Assembly (NCBI GenBank): GCA_963718105.1
Contig: OY970352.1
Location: 1,240,001-1,304,000 of the forward strand
Origin: DASYKT01 sp963718105
GTDB lineage: Bacteria > Acidobacteriota > Blastocatellia > Pyrinomonadales > Pyrinomonadaceae
Direction of reading: 5' to 3'
DNA: 64,000 bases
Shown: piece after piece, positions 50,363 to 59,297 of the stretch
Numbering within the stretch: the first letter of the stretch is position 1
How the letters are laid out: each line of letters starts with the position of its first letter
Notes under the pieces: model-generated
What the model was told of the DNA's origin: nothing
The model's database searches: none
What the model saw: only the letters and a program-made list of their open reading frames with translations
Made by a program: the position numbers and the translations under genes

Positions 50363-53131
50363 ATGAAGCAAGACTCCCTCCGAACTTCAAACGCTCAGCT
50401 TACGCTGTATCCGCTGGCATGGCTCGCGGCCGCATTTGCCGTTGGCGTTTTCCTATCTTCAGCTCTTACTTTAAGTACCGCGATCTGGCTGACCGGCGCT
50501 CTTTTGGCCGGTCCAGCCGCGTTTATTCTCAAATACCGGCAGTACGCGGCGTCTTTATTGCTCTTGCCGGCATTTATCTGCGCCGGAGGCCTGCTTCATC
50601 AGATTGAAAACACCAGGATTCGCCCGGACCGGTTAAAAGTCTTATACGATAACGGCAGCTTTAGGTCGGGCGAATTTGTCGAAGTCACCGGGACCATCGC
50701 TCGCGAGCCGGAGCCGGCGGTGAACGGGTTCTTCCTGTGGGTCGATTCCGACATCCTGCTGTACCAAAAAGAGGAAAACAAGGTGTCCGGTACCGTGCGT
50801 CTCTTCGTTTCAATAGATAATGAAGCCGATGCGCTGCAGTACGAAACCCTGTCATTAGGCGCGGGTGATAAGGTTGCCGCTTCCGTTGAACTCAAGCGCG
50901 AAGAGAGGTATTTAAATCCGGGCGTGCGCTCAAGAAAAGAAAACCTGGACCGTCAGGGAATTGACGCCACCGGCACGATAAAAGACAGCGAAGATCTGAG
51001 AAAACTTTCCGCCGGTACTTCGCTTTATACTTCAGCGGCGAAATTTATTTATCAATGGCGCAGTGCACTGCTCAAGGAATTTCAAACGCGTTTCAACGGC
51101 CCGACCGCCGGCGTAATGATCGCTTCGCTGCTGGGCAACAAATATTTTCTCGATAGATCGACGGGCGAAGCTTTTCGCGAAGGCGGCACGTTTCACATTC
51201 TCGTGATCAGCGGCGCTCATATCACGCTGCTGGGCACGCTGATCGTTTGGCTTTTGTCGCGCATCACACGGCGGCGCTGGTGGTTGTTCCTTATTTCCAA
51301 CATTATTCTCTGGATTTACACACTGGCTGTAGGCGGGGAAGCTCCCGTTACCCGCGCCGCGCTGGTGTTTACCATCCTGAGCTTTTCTTATGTGGTACAG
51401 CGGCAGGGCACGCTGCTTAACGCGTTGGGCGCTTCGGCGCTGGTGCTGTTGATATGGAAGCCGTCGGAATTGTTCGATCCTTCGTTTCAACTGACATTCA
51501 CCTGCGTTTTTGCGATCGTGGCTTTCGCTCTGCCGCTGCTGCAAAAATTGGAAGCTATAGGCGCCTGGTATCCGACGGCAAAAGAACCGCTCCCGCCGAA
51601 TTGCCCGCGCCTTTTTAATGGGGGGCTAAAAACTTTTTGCGAGATACTTTTCTGGCGCGAGAAGAGATGGCGGCGTGAGCAAAAACGCAGCGTCTGGCAA
51701 TGCGTGCTGTTTAAAACTAAATGGGCCGCGAGGCTGGAAGAAAATGCTGTCCAACCGATATTGCGCTTTGTTTTTGCGGCGATTTTTATTTCCGCGGCCG
51801 TGCAGATCTGGCTGCTGCCTTTTCTGGTGGTTTATTTTCACCGCCTCTCGCCGGCCGGTATTATCCTCAATTTATTTGTCGGAATCTTGCTGGCGGCCGA
51901 AACGTTCACCGCGCTTTTTAGCGTATTGGCCGCGGGAATAAGCGCTACATTCGCCGCGCCGTTCGTATGGCTGACGGAAAATTTGAATTGGCTGATGCTG
52001 CATTCAGTCGATCCTTTCGATGTGTATGATACGGCGGCGTTACGGATACCCGCTTACACCGGCGCGGCGCGGATCGTCTACGTAATTTACTTTCTGCCGC
52101 TGATCGCGCTATGGATCGCGGCGATCCGCTGGGACCCGTTCGCATTGGCGGTCACAAAACAGCGGCGGTTTTGGAAACAAGTTTTTTATTCTCCGCAATT
52201 TTCTTGCTGTGTGTTATTAGTACTGTCCGCAGTAATTATTTTCCATCCCTTCAGTGCGCCACCACCCGACAGTAATTTACGGATCGACTTTCTCGATGTC
52301 GGGCAGGGAGACGCTGCGCTTATTACATTTCCCGGCGGTACGACGATGCTGATCGACGGCGGCGGCCAGTTCAATTTCAGCAAGGCACAGGTGATCGGAG
52401 AAAACGGCCGGCCTATCCAGTTTGAACCCGACACGCCCGTGATAGGTGAAGCGGTCGTGTCCGAATTCCTCTGGCAGCGCGGTCTGGAAAGGATAGATTA
52501 CCTGGTCGCCACACACGGCGACATCGACCATATCCAGGGGCTGAATAATGTGGCGCGAAATTTTTTTGTAAAAGCGGCAATTATCGGCGCCGGCCAGAAG
52601 CCGTCGGAAAATCTCAGGCAGTTTTATGAAACCCTGGAGCGGCGAAATATTCCGGTGATCCTAACCGCGCGCGGCGATGTTTTCAGATTCGGTCCATCGG
52701 AAGAGGTCACGGTCGAGATTCTTTCGCCTTCGGCGGAGACGGTTCGGCTTTCCGAGAATAACAACTCGCTGGTGCTGCGGATAACTTTTGGCGAGCGCAG
52801 TTTTCTTTTCACCGGCGACATCGAAAAGGAAGCGGAAGAAGTTTTACTGGAAGATCCGGCGAGATTGAAATGCGATCTGATCAAGGTGCCGCATCACGGC
52901 AGCCATTCTTCCTCGAGCGAAAAATTTGTCGCAGCCACCGGAGCAAAAACGGCGGTGATCTCCGTCGGGCGCGATTCGCCTTTCGGCCATCCGCATCCGG
53001 AAATTACCCGGCGCTGGAGGGGCAGCGGCGCAATAGCAATGACCACCGGTTCTAACGGTACGATAACCGTGATCACCGATGGCCACAATATAAGATCGGA
53101 CAACTATCTCAGAGGCCAGACACACCAATAG
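50363..53131 (+). CDS. comEC: ComEC/Rec2-family competence protein
   Basis: 922 residues. Two N-terminal helices with a DUF4131-like OB segment (about 15-230), the Competence domain (about 245-600; GVMIASLLGNKYFLDRSTG, FHILVISGAHITLLG) with many helices, interrupted by a charged insertion near 410-470, and a C-terminal metallo-beta-lactamase-like domain: DFLDVGQGDAALITFPGG, ATHGDIDHIQGL (about 716) and KVPHHGSHSSSSEKF. Forms the inner-membrane channel for single-stranded DNA uptake. No other competence genes are in the window. Confidence 0.93.
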   Translation: MKQDSLRTSNAQLTLYPLAWLAAAFAVGVFLSSALTLSTAIWLTGALLAGPAAFILKYRQYAASLLLLPAFICAGGLLHQIENTRIRPDRLKVLYDNGSFRSGEFVEVTGTIAREPEPAVNGFFLWVDSDILLYQKEENKVSGTVRLFVSIDNEADALQYETLSLGAGDKVAASVELKREERYLNPGVRSRKENLDRQGIDATGTIKDSEDLRKLSAGTSLYTSAAKFIYQWRSALLKEFQTRFNGPTAGVMIASLLGNKYFLDRSTGEAFREGGTFHILVISGAHITLLGTLIVWLLSRITRRRWWLFLISNIILWIYTLAVGGEAPVTRAALVFTILSFSYVVQRQGTLLNALGASALVLLIWKPSELFDPSFQLTFTCVFAIVAFALPLLQKLEAIGAWYPTAKEPLPPNCPRLFNGGLKTFCEILFWREKRWRREQKRSVWQCVLFKTKWAARLEENAVQPILRFVFAAIFISAAVQIWLLPFLVVYFHRLSPAGIILNLFVGILLAAETFTALFSVLAAGISATFAAPFVWLTENLNWLMLHSVDPFDVYDTAALRIPAYTGAARIVYVIYFLPLIALWIAAIRWDPFALAVTKQRRFWKQVFYSPQFSCCVLLVLSAVIIFHPFSAPPPDSNLRIDFLDVGQGDAALITFPGGTTMLIDGGGQFNFSKAQVIGENGRPIQFEPDTPVIGEAVVSEFLWQRGLERIDYLVATHGDIDHIQGLNNVARNFFVKAAIIGAGQKPSENLRQFYETLERRNIPVILTARGDVFRFGPSEEVTVEILSPSAETVRLSENNNSLVLRITFGERSFLFTGDIEKEAEEVLLEDPARLKCDLIKVPHHGSHSSSSEKFVAATGAKTAVISVGRDSPFGHPHPEITRRWRGSGAIAMTTGSNGTITVITDGHNIRSDNYLRGQTHQ

Positions 53132-53316
53132 GCGCATTTGTTCCCAAAAGCTTCCGAGCGTTCCCAAGTTAATCCAATTTATGCCTTATTTATACTAAAT
53201 GAATTCAACTATGTCAAGGGTTTTTGTTAAACACTTATACCATAGGTAGTGGTTATGTAGCGTGCATGTCAAAAGGTATGTTTATAAATGTTTAATTATC
53301 AGATTATAAAGAGTTA

Positions 53317-54558
53317 TCACTTCAAACTCTTGATCTCTTTCGCTAAACTAATAACGCTGGATACCACTCCGAGTTTTAAAGTTGAATCGATCGTTAATAA
53401 AAACCATGCAATTAGTATTAAAGCTACGATGTTAGTACCGATCCCGATAGATTGAAGTGACGGTTGTTGCCATAGTAAAAAACCTAAAAGAAAAAGTGGA
53501 ACAACAATTCCCAAAAAAGAAGGAATGCCTTTAAATATGCGCTGCTTACGGCTTAGACCCATCGTTTCGGGCTGATGTGACACCCTTGCCCAATCAAATT
53601 TACCGTACTCACCTTTTATATAGATTTCCGCAAGCTCATAAAAATCTCTTCGTAGGTCGCTCAGCGTAGTCTCTTGGGGAGTAATGGCCCAGCCTTCTCT
53701 TTCTCGAATATAGCGCTCCAAATATCTAAAATGCGTGGTTATATGTTCCTGTTCAATAGCATTTTTACTTTCAAACCGTAATTTAAGAAATAAAGTATTT
53801 CTTGCTAAATCGTTAATACGAGTTATAAGAGATATTTTTTTCTCGGAATCCGTCAAAACGTCATTCCGACTAAGTTCAACGATCAGATAGGCTATCGTCA
53901 GCATGCACACAGTGTCTGCAAACCTTCTCATGGTTAATGTCGCGGTAATTTTATTACTTATCCGGGCAATTACAAACGTGAACAATATAACGGTCCCATA
54001 CAACAATATCCATAATACGGCACTCATAACCCAGGAGTTAACGAAATTTGCGCTTTCAATATTTAATGACTTAAAGACAGGGGAAACATTCACATAAAAC
54101 AGAATGAATACCGTACACATAATGGCAAAGATCGACAGAGAAAATATAAGGTAAAGAAGCCTTCGCATACGCTGTCTTCGGGACAAACGATATTGGTGAA
54201 AAGAAACAATCTCGAGAATTTGAGGACTTGCAAAACCTATGGCCTTAAACAACTCCGTCAAAAACGGGTCCCACTGATAAGAATTGTAGGCAGCTTTCAG
54301 TTCAACGGGAGTAGGACCGGCGCCTATTCGTGTGTTCGATAAATTACCAACCCATACATTTATTTTTTGCCAGAAGTTCAAAGTCTTGTAATGGTCATCA
54401 ACAAAGACGAACTTATCTAATTTGATAAATCTATAATCCAATGGGAGTTCCTTTCTCGCCCAAGTAGAAAATTCATCAACTTTTATGATGCTTACATTTG
54501 TTCTTATTGTGGGAAATTGGGCGAAACTTGAGGCAAGATAATATATAAAGACTTTCAA
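53317..54558 (-). CDS. AT-rich multi-TM orphan protein
   Basis: 413 residues, no family recognised. A soluble N-terminal part (about 1-140; VDEFSTWARKELPLDYRFIKLDKFVFVDD) leads to four membrane segments (about 150-172, 187-210, 342-364, 371-393) with a cytosolic loop containing a Tyr/Arg/Glu-rich helix (FRYLERYIREREGW). The last helix pair is followed by a short polar tail. Codon use and base composition are far more AT-rich than comEC and the hydrolase gene on either side. This suggests horizontal acquisition. Function unknown. Confidence 0.75.
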   Translation of the reverse strand: MKVFIYYLASSFAQFPTIRTNVSIIKVDEFSTWARKELPLDYRFIKLDKFVFVDDHYKTLNFWQKINVWVGNLSNTRIGAGPTPVELKAAYNSYQWDPFLTELFKAIGFASPQILEIVSFHQYRLSRRQRMRRLLYLIFSLSIFAIMCTVFILFYVNVSPVFKSLNIESANFVNSWVMSAVLWILLYGTVILFTFVIARISNKITATLTMRRFADTVCMLTIAYLIVELSRNDVLTDSEKKISLITRINDLARNTLFLKLRFESKNAIEQEHITTHFRYLERYIREREGWAITPQETTLSDLRRDFYELAEIYIKGEYGKFDWARVSHQPETMGLSRKQRIFKGIPSFLGIVVPLFLLGFLLWQQPSLQSIGIGTNIVALILIAWFLLTIDSTLKLGVVSSVISLAKEIKSLK

Positions 54559-54608
54559 GTCAAGAATTTTATCCAGTTGATTCAGGCAAAAGCTCTAAAC
54601 GATCGAGA

Positions 54609-56060
54609 CTAGGGATTTTTTTCACCAATATGATCTTCGCCGCTATAGTGGACATTTACCCTGGTGGCGCGGCCATTTTCGTCCACCGTAAAGGTGACGC
54701 GGCCTTCGGTCAGCGGCATATAAAATTCCGTGGCCGAGAGCGGGATCAGCCCGGCGAGGAAGCGGTCAGGAATGGCGGCGGCGAGCAAGGAACCAGGCTC
54801 CGGATCTTTCGAGATCGTCAGCACCGCGCCGTCCGACATTTTAAAAGCGCCTTTTAATTTTTCGAATTGCTCAGCCGCCAGCGTGGCAACTTTTCCCGTG
54901 ACCGGCATATCCCACGGCAGGCCCAGGGCGATCGCCGTCACATCACGCCGGACGCGGCTTGTGCGCATAGTCTCGATATTGCTGAACACGACCACGGTCA
55001 TATTTTTTTCCGGCAACTTGGTAAAGTCGCTGATGTAACCGGGCAATCCGCCGGTGTGCGAATAGCGTTTGCCGAAAACAGAATCGATAAACCACCCGTA
55101 ACCATAATTTTCCAAGCCCGGCGTGAAAACTTCCTGCGCGGTTTTGGCGGAGACGAGCCTGGCGTTTTCGTTTTTGGCGTCCATTATCACGCTCCATTTA
55201 TAAAGATCGTCGACGGTCGAATAAAGCGCCGCATCACCGGCCGGCGCCTGCAGCGATATCTGCGGCACTTTTTTTGCGCCCAGATCGGCAATAGAAATAC
55301 CGGGCAGAAATTTATCCCACGGCACGGTCACGCCCCCGTAACCCGCGGCCAGGCGCTCGGGCGGTTTTCTGTAATTCATCATTCCGGACGCATTCATTCC
55401 GGCAGGCTTTAAAATATTTTTCTCGACAAATTTGTTGTACGGCGTGCCGGAAACTTTTTCCACGATGCGTGACAGAATAATATAAGCAGTATTACTGTAG
55501 TGGAATTTTTCGCCCGGTTTAAAATCAAGCGGAAGCTTTTTTGCGTCGGCGTAAATGATATCGGTCACATCGGGCTTGATCATAAACTCGACATGCCTGG
55601 GCGAAAAAAGCTCGAGCTTTTCCTCGTAATCGGGAATGCCCGAAGTATGCCGCATCAGATTTTGCACGGTGACCGGCTTCCACGCTTCGGGACAATCTTC
55701 GATATAGCTGCAGATCGAATTTTTCAGTTTTAGTTTGCCTTTATCACGCAGCATCAGCGCCGCCATCGACGTGAACATTTTTGTGATCGAAGCGACCTCG
55801 TGCCGCGTTTCGGGCGTGTAGGGAATTTTCCGCTCGATGTCGGCAAATCCGTAGCCTTTGCGGAAAATAACCTGGTTGTCTTTTGCCACCAGCACCACGC
55901 CGTTAAATCTGCCGAGTTCGGTCCGGGCGGTCAGGTAGCGGTCGATAGTAGCTGCTGTTGCTGCGGCCGCATCAGGTGGGGTCTGCGCCGCGGCAGGAAG
56001 CAGGCCAAATACATACGTAAATAACAGCAGGGAAATGAAGAGGAAATTTTTCTTAAGCAT
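54609..56060 (-). CDS. Exported serine hydrolase (beta-lactamase/DD-peptidase fold)
   Basis: 483 residues. Signal peptide ends LLPAAAQ (about 26). Penicillin-binding-type motifs: EVASITKMFTSMA (S91-x-x-K), FHYSNTAYIIL (YSN), RYSHTGGLPGY (HTG). The C-terminal 100 residues form a beta domain (LKGAFKMSDGAVLTIS, VTFTVDENGRATRVNVH). Family members include class-C-like esterases, D-aminopeptidases and DD-peptidases, so the substrate is not set. Leftward; a bidirectional terminator and R3 element lie upstream. Confidence 0.9.
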   Translation of the reverse strand: MLKKNFLFISLLLFTYVFGLLPAAAQTPPDAAAATAATIDRYLTARTELGRFNGVVLVAKDNQVIFRKGYGFADIERKIPYTPETRHEVASITKMFTSMAALMLRDKGKLKLKNSICSYIEDCPEAWKPVTVQNLMRHTSGIPDYEEKLELFSPRHVEFMIKPDVTDIIYADAKKLPLDFKPGEKFHYSNTAYIILSRIVEKVSGTPYNKFVEKNILKPAGMNASGMMNYRKPPERLAAGYGGVTVPWDKFLPGISIADLGAKKVPQISLQAPAGDAALYSTVDDLYKWSVIMDAKNENARLVSAKTAQEVFTPGLENYGYGWFIDSVFGKRYSHTGGLPGYISDFTKLPEKNMTVVVFSNIETMRTSRVRRDVTAIALGLPWDMPVTGKVATLAAEQFEKLKGAFKMSDGAVLTISKDPEPGSLLAAAIPDRFLAGLIPLSATEFYMPLTEGRVTFTVDENGRATRVNVHYSGEDHIGEKNP

Positions 56061-56129
56061 AAAAATATGATTGGCGACGCTTGGTTATACGTTGGGTCTA
56101 AGGCAAGGTTTCAGTGTCCGGGTCTATCA

Positions 56130-56233
56130 GAGCGGGCGCAAGCAACCCTTACTGACCTGAGAGGTGTCCGGCTTGAAAGGTAAATATAGAGCCAAACAAA
56201 TTCGCAGTCCGGAAGGGCCGCTTGCGCCCGCTC
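56130..56233. repeat. R3-family palindromic repeat, inverted relative to the 13.2-kb copy
   Basis: GAGCGGGCGCAAGCAACCCT at the left and GGAAGGGCCGCTTGCGCCCG at the right; the inner CTGAGAGGTG / TTGAAAGG order is reversed compared with 13193-13297. Confidence 0.87.
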
Positions 56234-56240
56234 TTAATTT

Positions 56241-56274
56241 AAAAAAGGAGCGGAAATGATCCGCTCCTTTTTTT
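56241..56274 (-). terminator. Bidirectional rho-independent terminator
   Basis: AAAAAAGGAGCGG and CCGCTCCTTTTTT form a perfect stem around AAATGAT; on the minus strand it follows the C25 peptidase gene by about 50 bases. Confidence 0.85.
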
Positions 56275-56277
56275 GTG

Positions 56278-56306
56278 TCCAAAAGCCGCCTAAAGGCGGG
56301 ACTCAG
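56278..56306. repeat. Single R6 arm
   Basis: AAAAGCCGCCTAAAGGCGGG then ACTCAGAACT, identical in its core to the 12476-12536 element. Confidence 0.8.
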
Positions 56307-56323
56307 AACTGCCCTGGCTCTAA

Positions 56324-59023
56324 TTATTTTATCTTCAGCGAAGGGTCACCGATGATGGCCCAGGTCAGCGGCACTTCGGGGCTGGTTGCATTCAGCTTGG
56401 CCGCGTGCGTGGCATCGCCGAGCCGGGTGTAGGTGCCCTGGCCAAGCAGGTCAAAAAATACCAGCGCCATTTCTTCCTGAATGTTCGGGGTCGTCGAGCC
56501 GGTCGAAGCCCAGGTCGTCGGCGATCCTCCGGTCGGCAGTTTCATCACGCCTTCAGCAATGCTGTCGTCACTCAGATCGGCGAAAAAGCCGTTCAGACAG
56601 GTCAGCATCAGGAATATGGAAAGATTGCTTCCCGAATTAGTAAAATTGATCACGTCGTTGGTGGCCGGCGCATTTGGCGTGTAGCGCATTATCTGCAGGC
56701 TCGACCAGACTCTGGGGGCGCCGTGCCCCGCATAATTCACCAGAAAAGGCCCGGCATTAACGCCATTGATGATCTTGGTGCGGATATCGGTAGCATTGAA
56801 CGGCGGATTCTCCAACGCATAGACAAACGTGGCGGGCATCGCCGCCGGCAGTTCGTTCCGCAATTGGTGATTCATATAGTCAAAATCCCAACCGTCGGGC
56901 TGGTCGGCAACGAAAAGCGCCCCGCGCGTCAGCAGCGCGTCGGCAACCGATGCTTCGAAAGCCGTCACTTTGGTTTGCATAAAGGTCATGGTCGCGCCGT
57001 CGCGCACGGTCATGCGCCCGATCGCCATTTCCGCGACGCCGTCGCCATTGGCATCACCCAAAAATTCATCGCTCGGCGATTCGCCTTCGGAAGTGTCGAT
57101 AAATTTTGTCGGGATAAAGTCGTTGTAACCCAAGCCCATATAATTACGCGAATCGTAGGTGGAATCGCCCGCCAGCATGACATATTTCAAATTAGCGTCG
57201 ACGCCCTTCAAATAAAGCAGGTAGGCTTTGACGGCGCTCGGCGTCGGCAGCCCGAAATCGAATTCGTCATAAACGTCCTCAACATTAACGACATCGACCG
57301 TCAGGCCCTGGCCGCGCCGGTAATTCGCCCAATTATTCGACTCGGTCATAAAGTTGCCGTGGCTTAAGATCAGCATATCGGCGGTGGAGGTCGTCGACGA
57401 AAGCGTCGAAGGCGTATTAAGGGTGATCGAAACCGGCGAGAGCACCGAATTTTCATTGACCGCGATCATCGGATGAGCGCGCCCGGAAGGGATCGCCACG
57501 TCAAACCCGCTTACGCCGGGCGTTACCGTGGTGTTTAAGATCAGCATCGGGTCGTTTTCGTAATAAAGGTCAAACACGCGGATGTTCGCCGTGTTAAAGC
57601 CCGCCACCCTGGTGTTGTGCAAATGCCGTGTGTCAAAAGTAAGGGTGTTTTGGTCCGCCTTATAAAGCCGGTCGTAAGTGATCTCGACAAAATCGAGCAA
57701 TGACACGTCACCGGGCGCGTCTACGGCGGTGAATTCGAAAGTATTATTTCCTTCGGGTACGAGGGAAGCTTTGGTGCTGAAAGTTTTCGAGGCGGGTACG
57801 ATACCGACATAAACGATCTCGCCTAAAAGTGATCCGTTCATTTTTACCTGAAAACGGTGATGTGTGGAAGTAAAGCCGTGCGCGGCTACCTTGATCGAGA
57901 CGTCCGCGCCGTCAGGGTCGATGTCCTTGACGCTGATCGTGCGCGACACGGTCCCGCTGCTCACGATCGGGCCGAACCAATTGTCCAGGTCACCGTTTAC
58001 GATCTGCCCGCTGACAAAACTTGAGCGCGGCTCATAATGAGTGACGCTGCTAAAATTCCGGCTTTCTACCGGCGGCGCAAAAGCGCGGCGGATCGTTTCC
58101 AGCATCCGCTGTCCGGGCCCCGCCCCGGCGATCAGATAATACATCTGAAAATCGCTGTTTTGAATGTCGATACCGCGCCCGTAAAATTCGATAAAGTTTC
58201 CGGCCGGTTCGACGATCATTTTCTGTTCTATGCCGTTTAGGTAGAGCTGCCAGTTTGCCGGAGACGCCGCTATGTTAAACCCGGCCGCCTGCAACTGGGC
58301 TTTGGTGATGTGATAGATGCCGTTCTTGCTTACCCGGATCTTTACACCCGGCTGGGCCGCGACCCATTTTTGATTGATCGGATCGGAAGGGAAGACTTCG
58401 CCCGATGATGAACCCGGGGGCCTGGGTGTCTTAAAAGACGATTTAAGGGACGCCGGATATTTTTGCAGGACCAGCCCCGAATTTTCGCCGGTGAAATCCG
58501 GGCGAAGCCGTTCGTTATAACCGGCCTTTGTTTTGATATTTCGTTCATAGGACGGCGCTACGGGGCCGTAGAGAGCTTTCTGCCCGCGCTTATCCACTGT
58601 TTCGATGTACCAGGAAGAATCGCTTCGGCCCGCCGGGTCGTAAGCGGAGTAAGCCTGGCCTCCGGTCAATTCTACTCTTTCACTCACCCGCATCATCGAA
58701 CCGCCGATAAGTGAATCATTTACCGGCCGCTGCATTCCGTCGCTGTCTACCCGGTAAATATTGAAGCCGAGATTACCCAGTTCGTAAGTGGTTTCCCAGT
58801 TGATAACAGCACCATTAACGCCATCGACAAAAACCTTGATGTCGCCCATCACGGATGCCGGGCGGCTTACGGGTTGGACGGTGATCTGGCGCGTCAACCC
58901 CACTTGGCCCACCTGGGGCTTTTTACCCGGATTCTGGGCACCCGGCTTTTGCGCTGGAGCAAAACTACATAACGATATGCTGATAATTAGCAAACCTGAG
59001 ATAAAAATAGACTTCTTTTTCAT
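56324..59023 (-). CDS. Secreted C25 (gingipain-type) cysteine peptidase
   Basis: 899 residues from ATG 59023, preferred because AGGGAG lies six bases upstream; an upstream ATG adds eight non-signal residues. Signal peptide ends CSFAPAQ. An N-terminal beta domain (about 60-480) precedes the C25 domain: DMLILSHGNF, YVMLAGDSTYDSR, VNYAGHGAPRVWSS with catalytic His (about 765) and MLTCLNGFF with catalytic Cys (about 807). A short Asp-rich calcium-type DANGDGVAE is present. There is no type IX C-terminal sorting domain, so export beyond the periplasm is open. Confidence 0.88.
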   Translation of the reverse strand: MKKKSIFISGLLIISISLCSFAPAQKPGAQNPGKKPQVGQVGLTRQITVQPVSRPASVMGDIKVFVDGVNGAVINWETTYELGNLGFNIYRVDSDGMQRPVNDSLIGGSMMRVSERVELTGGQAYSAYDPAGRSDSSWYIETVDKRGQKALYGPVAPSYERNIKTKAGYNERLRPDFTGENSGLVLQKYPASLKSSFKTPRPPGSSSGEVFPSDPINQKWVAAQPGVKIRVSKNGIYHITKAQLQAAGFNIAASPANWQLYLNGIEQKMIVEPAGNFIEFYGRGIDIQNSDFQMYYLIAGAGPGQRMLETIRRAFAPPVESRNFSSVTHYEPRSSFVSGQIVNGDLDNWFGPIVSSGTVSRTISVKDIDPDGADVSIKVAAHGFTSTHHRFQVKMNGSLLGEIVYVGIVPASKTFSTKASLVPEGNNTFEFTAVDAPGDVSLLDFVEITYDRLYKADQNTLTFDTRHLHNTRVAGFNTANIRVFDLYYENDPMLILNTTVTPGVSGFDVAIPSGRAHPMIAVNENSVLSPVSITLNTPSTLSSTTSTADMLILSHGNFMTESNNWANYRRGQGLTVDVVNVEDVYDEFDFGLPTPSAVKAYLLYLKGVDANLKYVMLAGDSTYDSRNYMGLGYNDFIPTKFIDTSEGESPSDEFLGDANGDGVAEMAIGRMTVRDGATMTFMQTKVTAFEASVADALLTRGALFVADQPDGWDFDYMNHQLRNELPAAMPATFVYALENPPFNATDIRTKIINGVNAGPFLVNYAGHGAPRVWSSLQIMRYTPNAPATNDVINFTNSGSNLSIFLMLTCLNGFFADLSDDSIAEGVMKLPTGGSPTTWASTGSTTPNIQEEMALVFFDLLGQGTYTRLGDATHAAKLNATSPEVPLTWAIIGDPSLKIK

Positions 59024-59166
59024 TTGATCTCCCTGAATCAAGTTCAAAACGTACGGGGATGGTTATTTAGTTGTAAATTCAGATGCAATTACCTGACAAT
59101 CTATCCTATTTTTGCCCTAAAGCCAAGCTTTTTCGGGGTGATTAGTAAGAACCGAGCAGTAGCGGT

Positions 59167-59276
59167 ATGAGGTCAGAACCGGGAACGGTAGTGACCGGGT
59201 TTCCGGTTTCGTATATTTAGTGTAATTCGTGATAATAAATAAACCCGGTCGCTACCGCTTCCGGGTCTGACCTCAT
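59167..59276. repeat. R4-family palindromic repeat
   Basis: ATGAGGTCAGAACCGGGA with inverse TCCGGGTCTGACCTCAT (one mismatch), inner GTAGTGACCGGG / CCCGGTCGCTAC. Confidence 0.87.
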
Positions 59277-59297
59277 GCTCCAGAGGCTAACTCTTTT

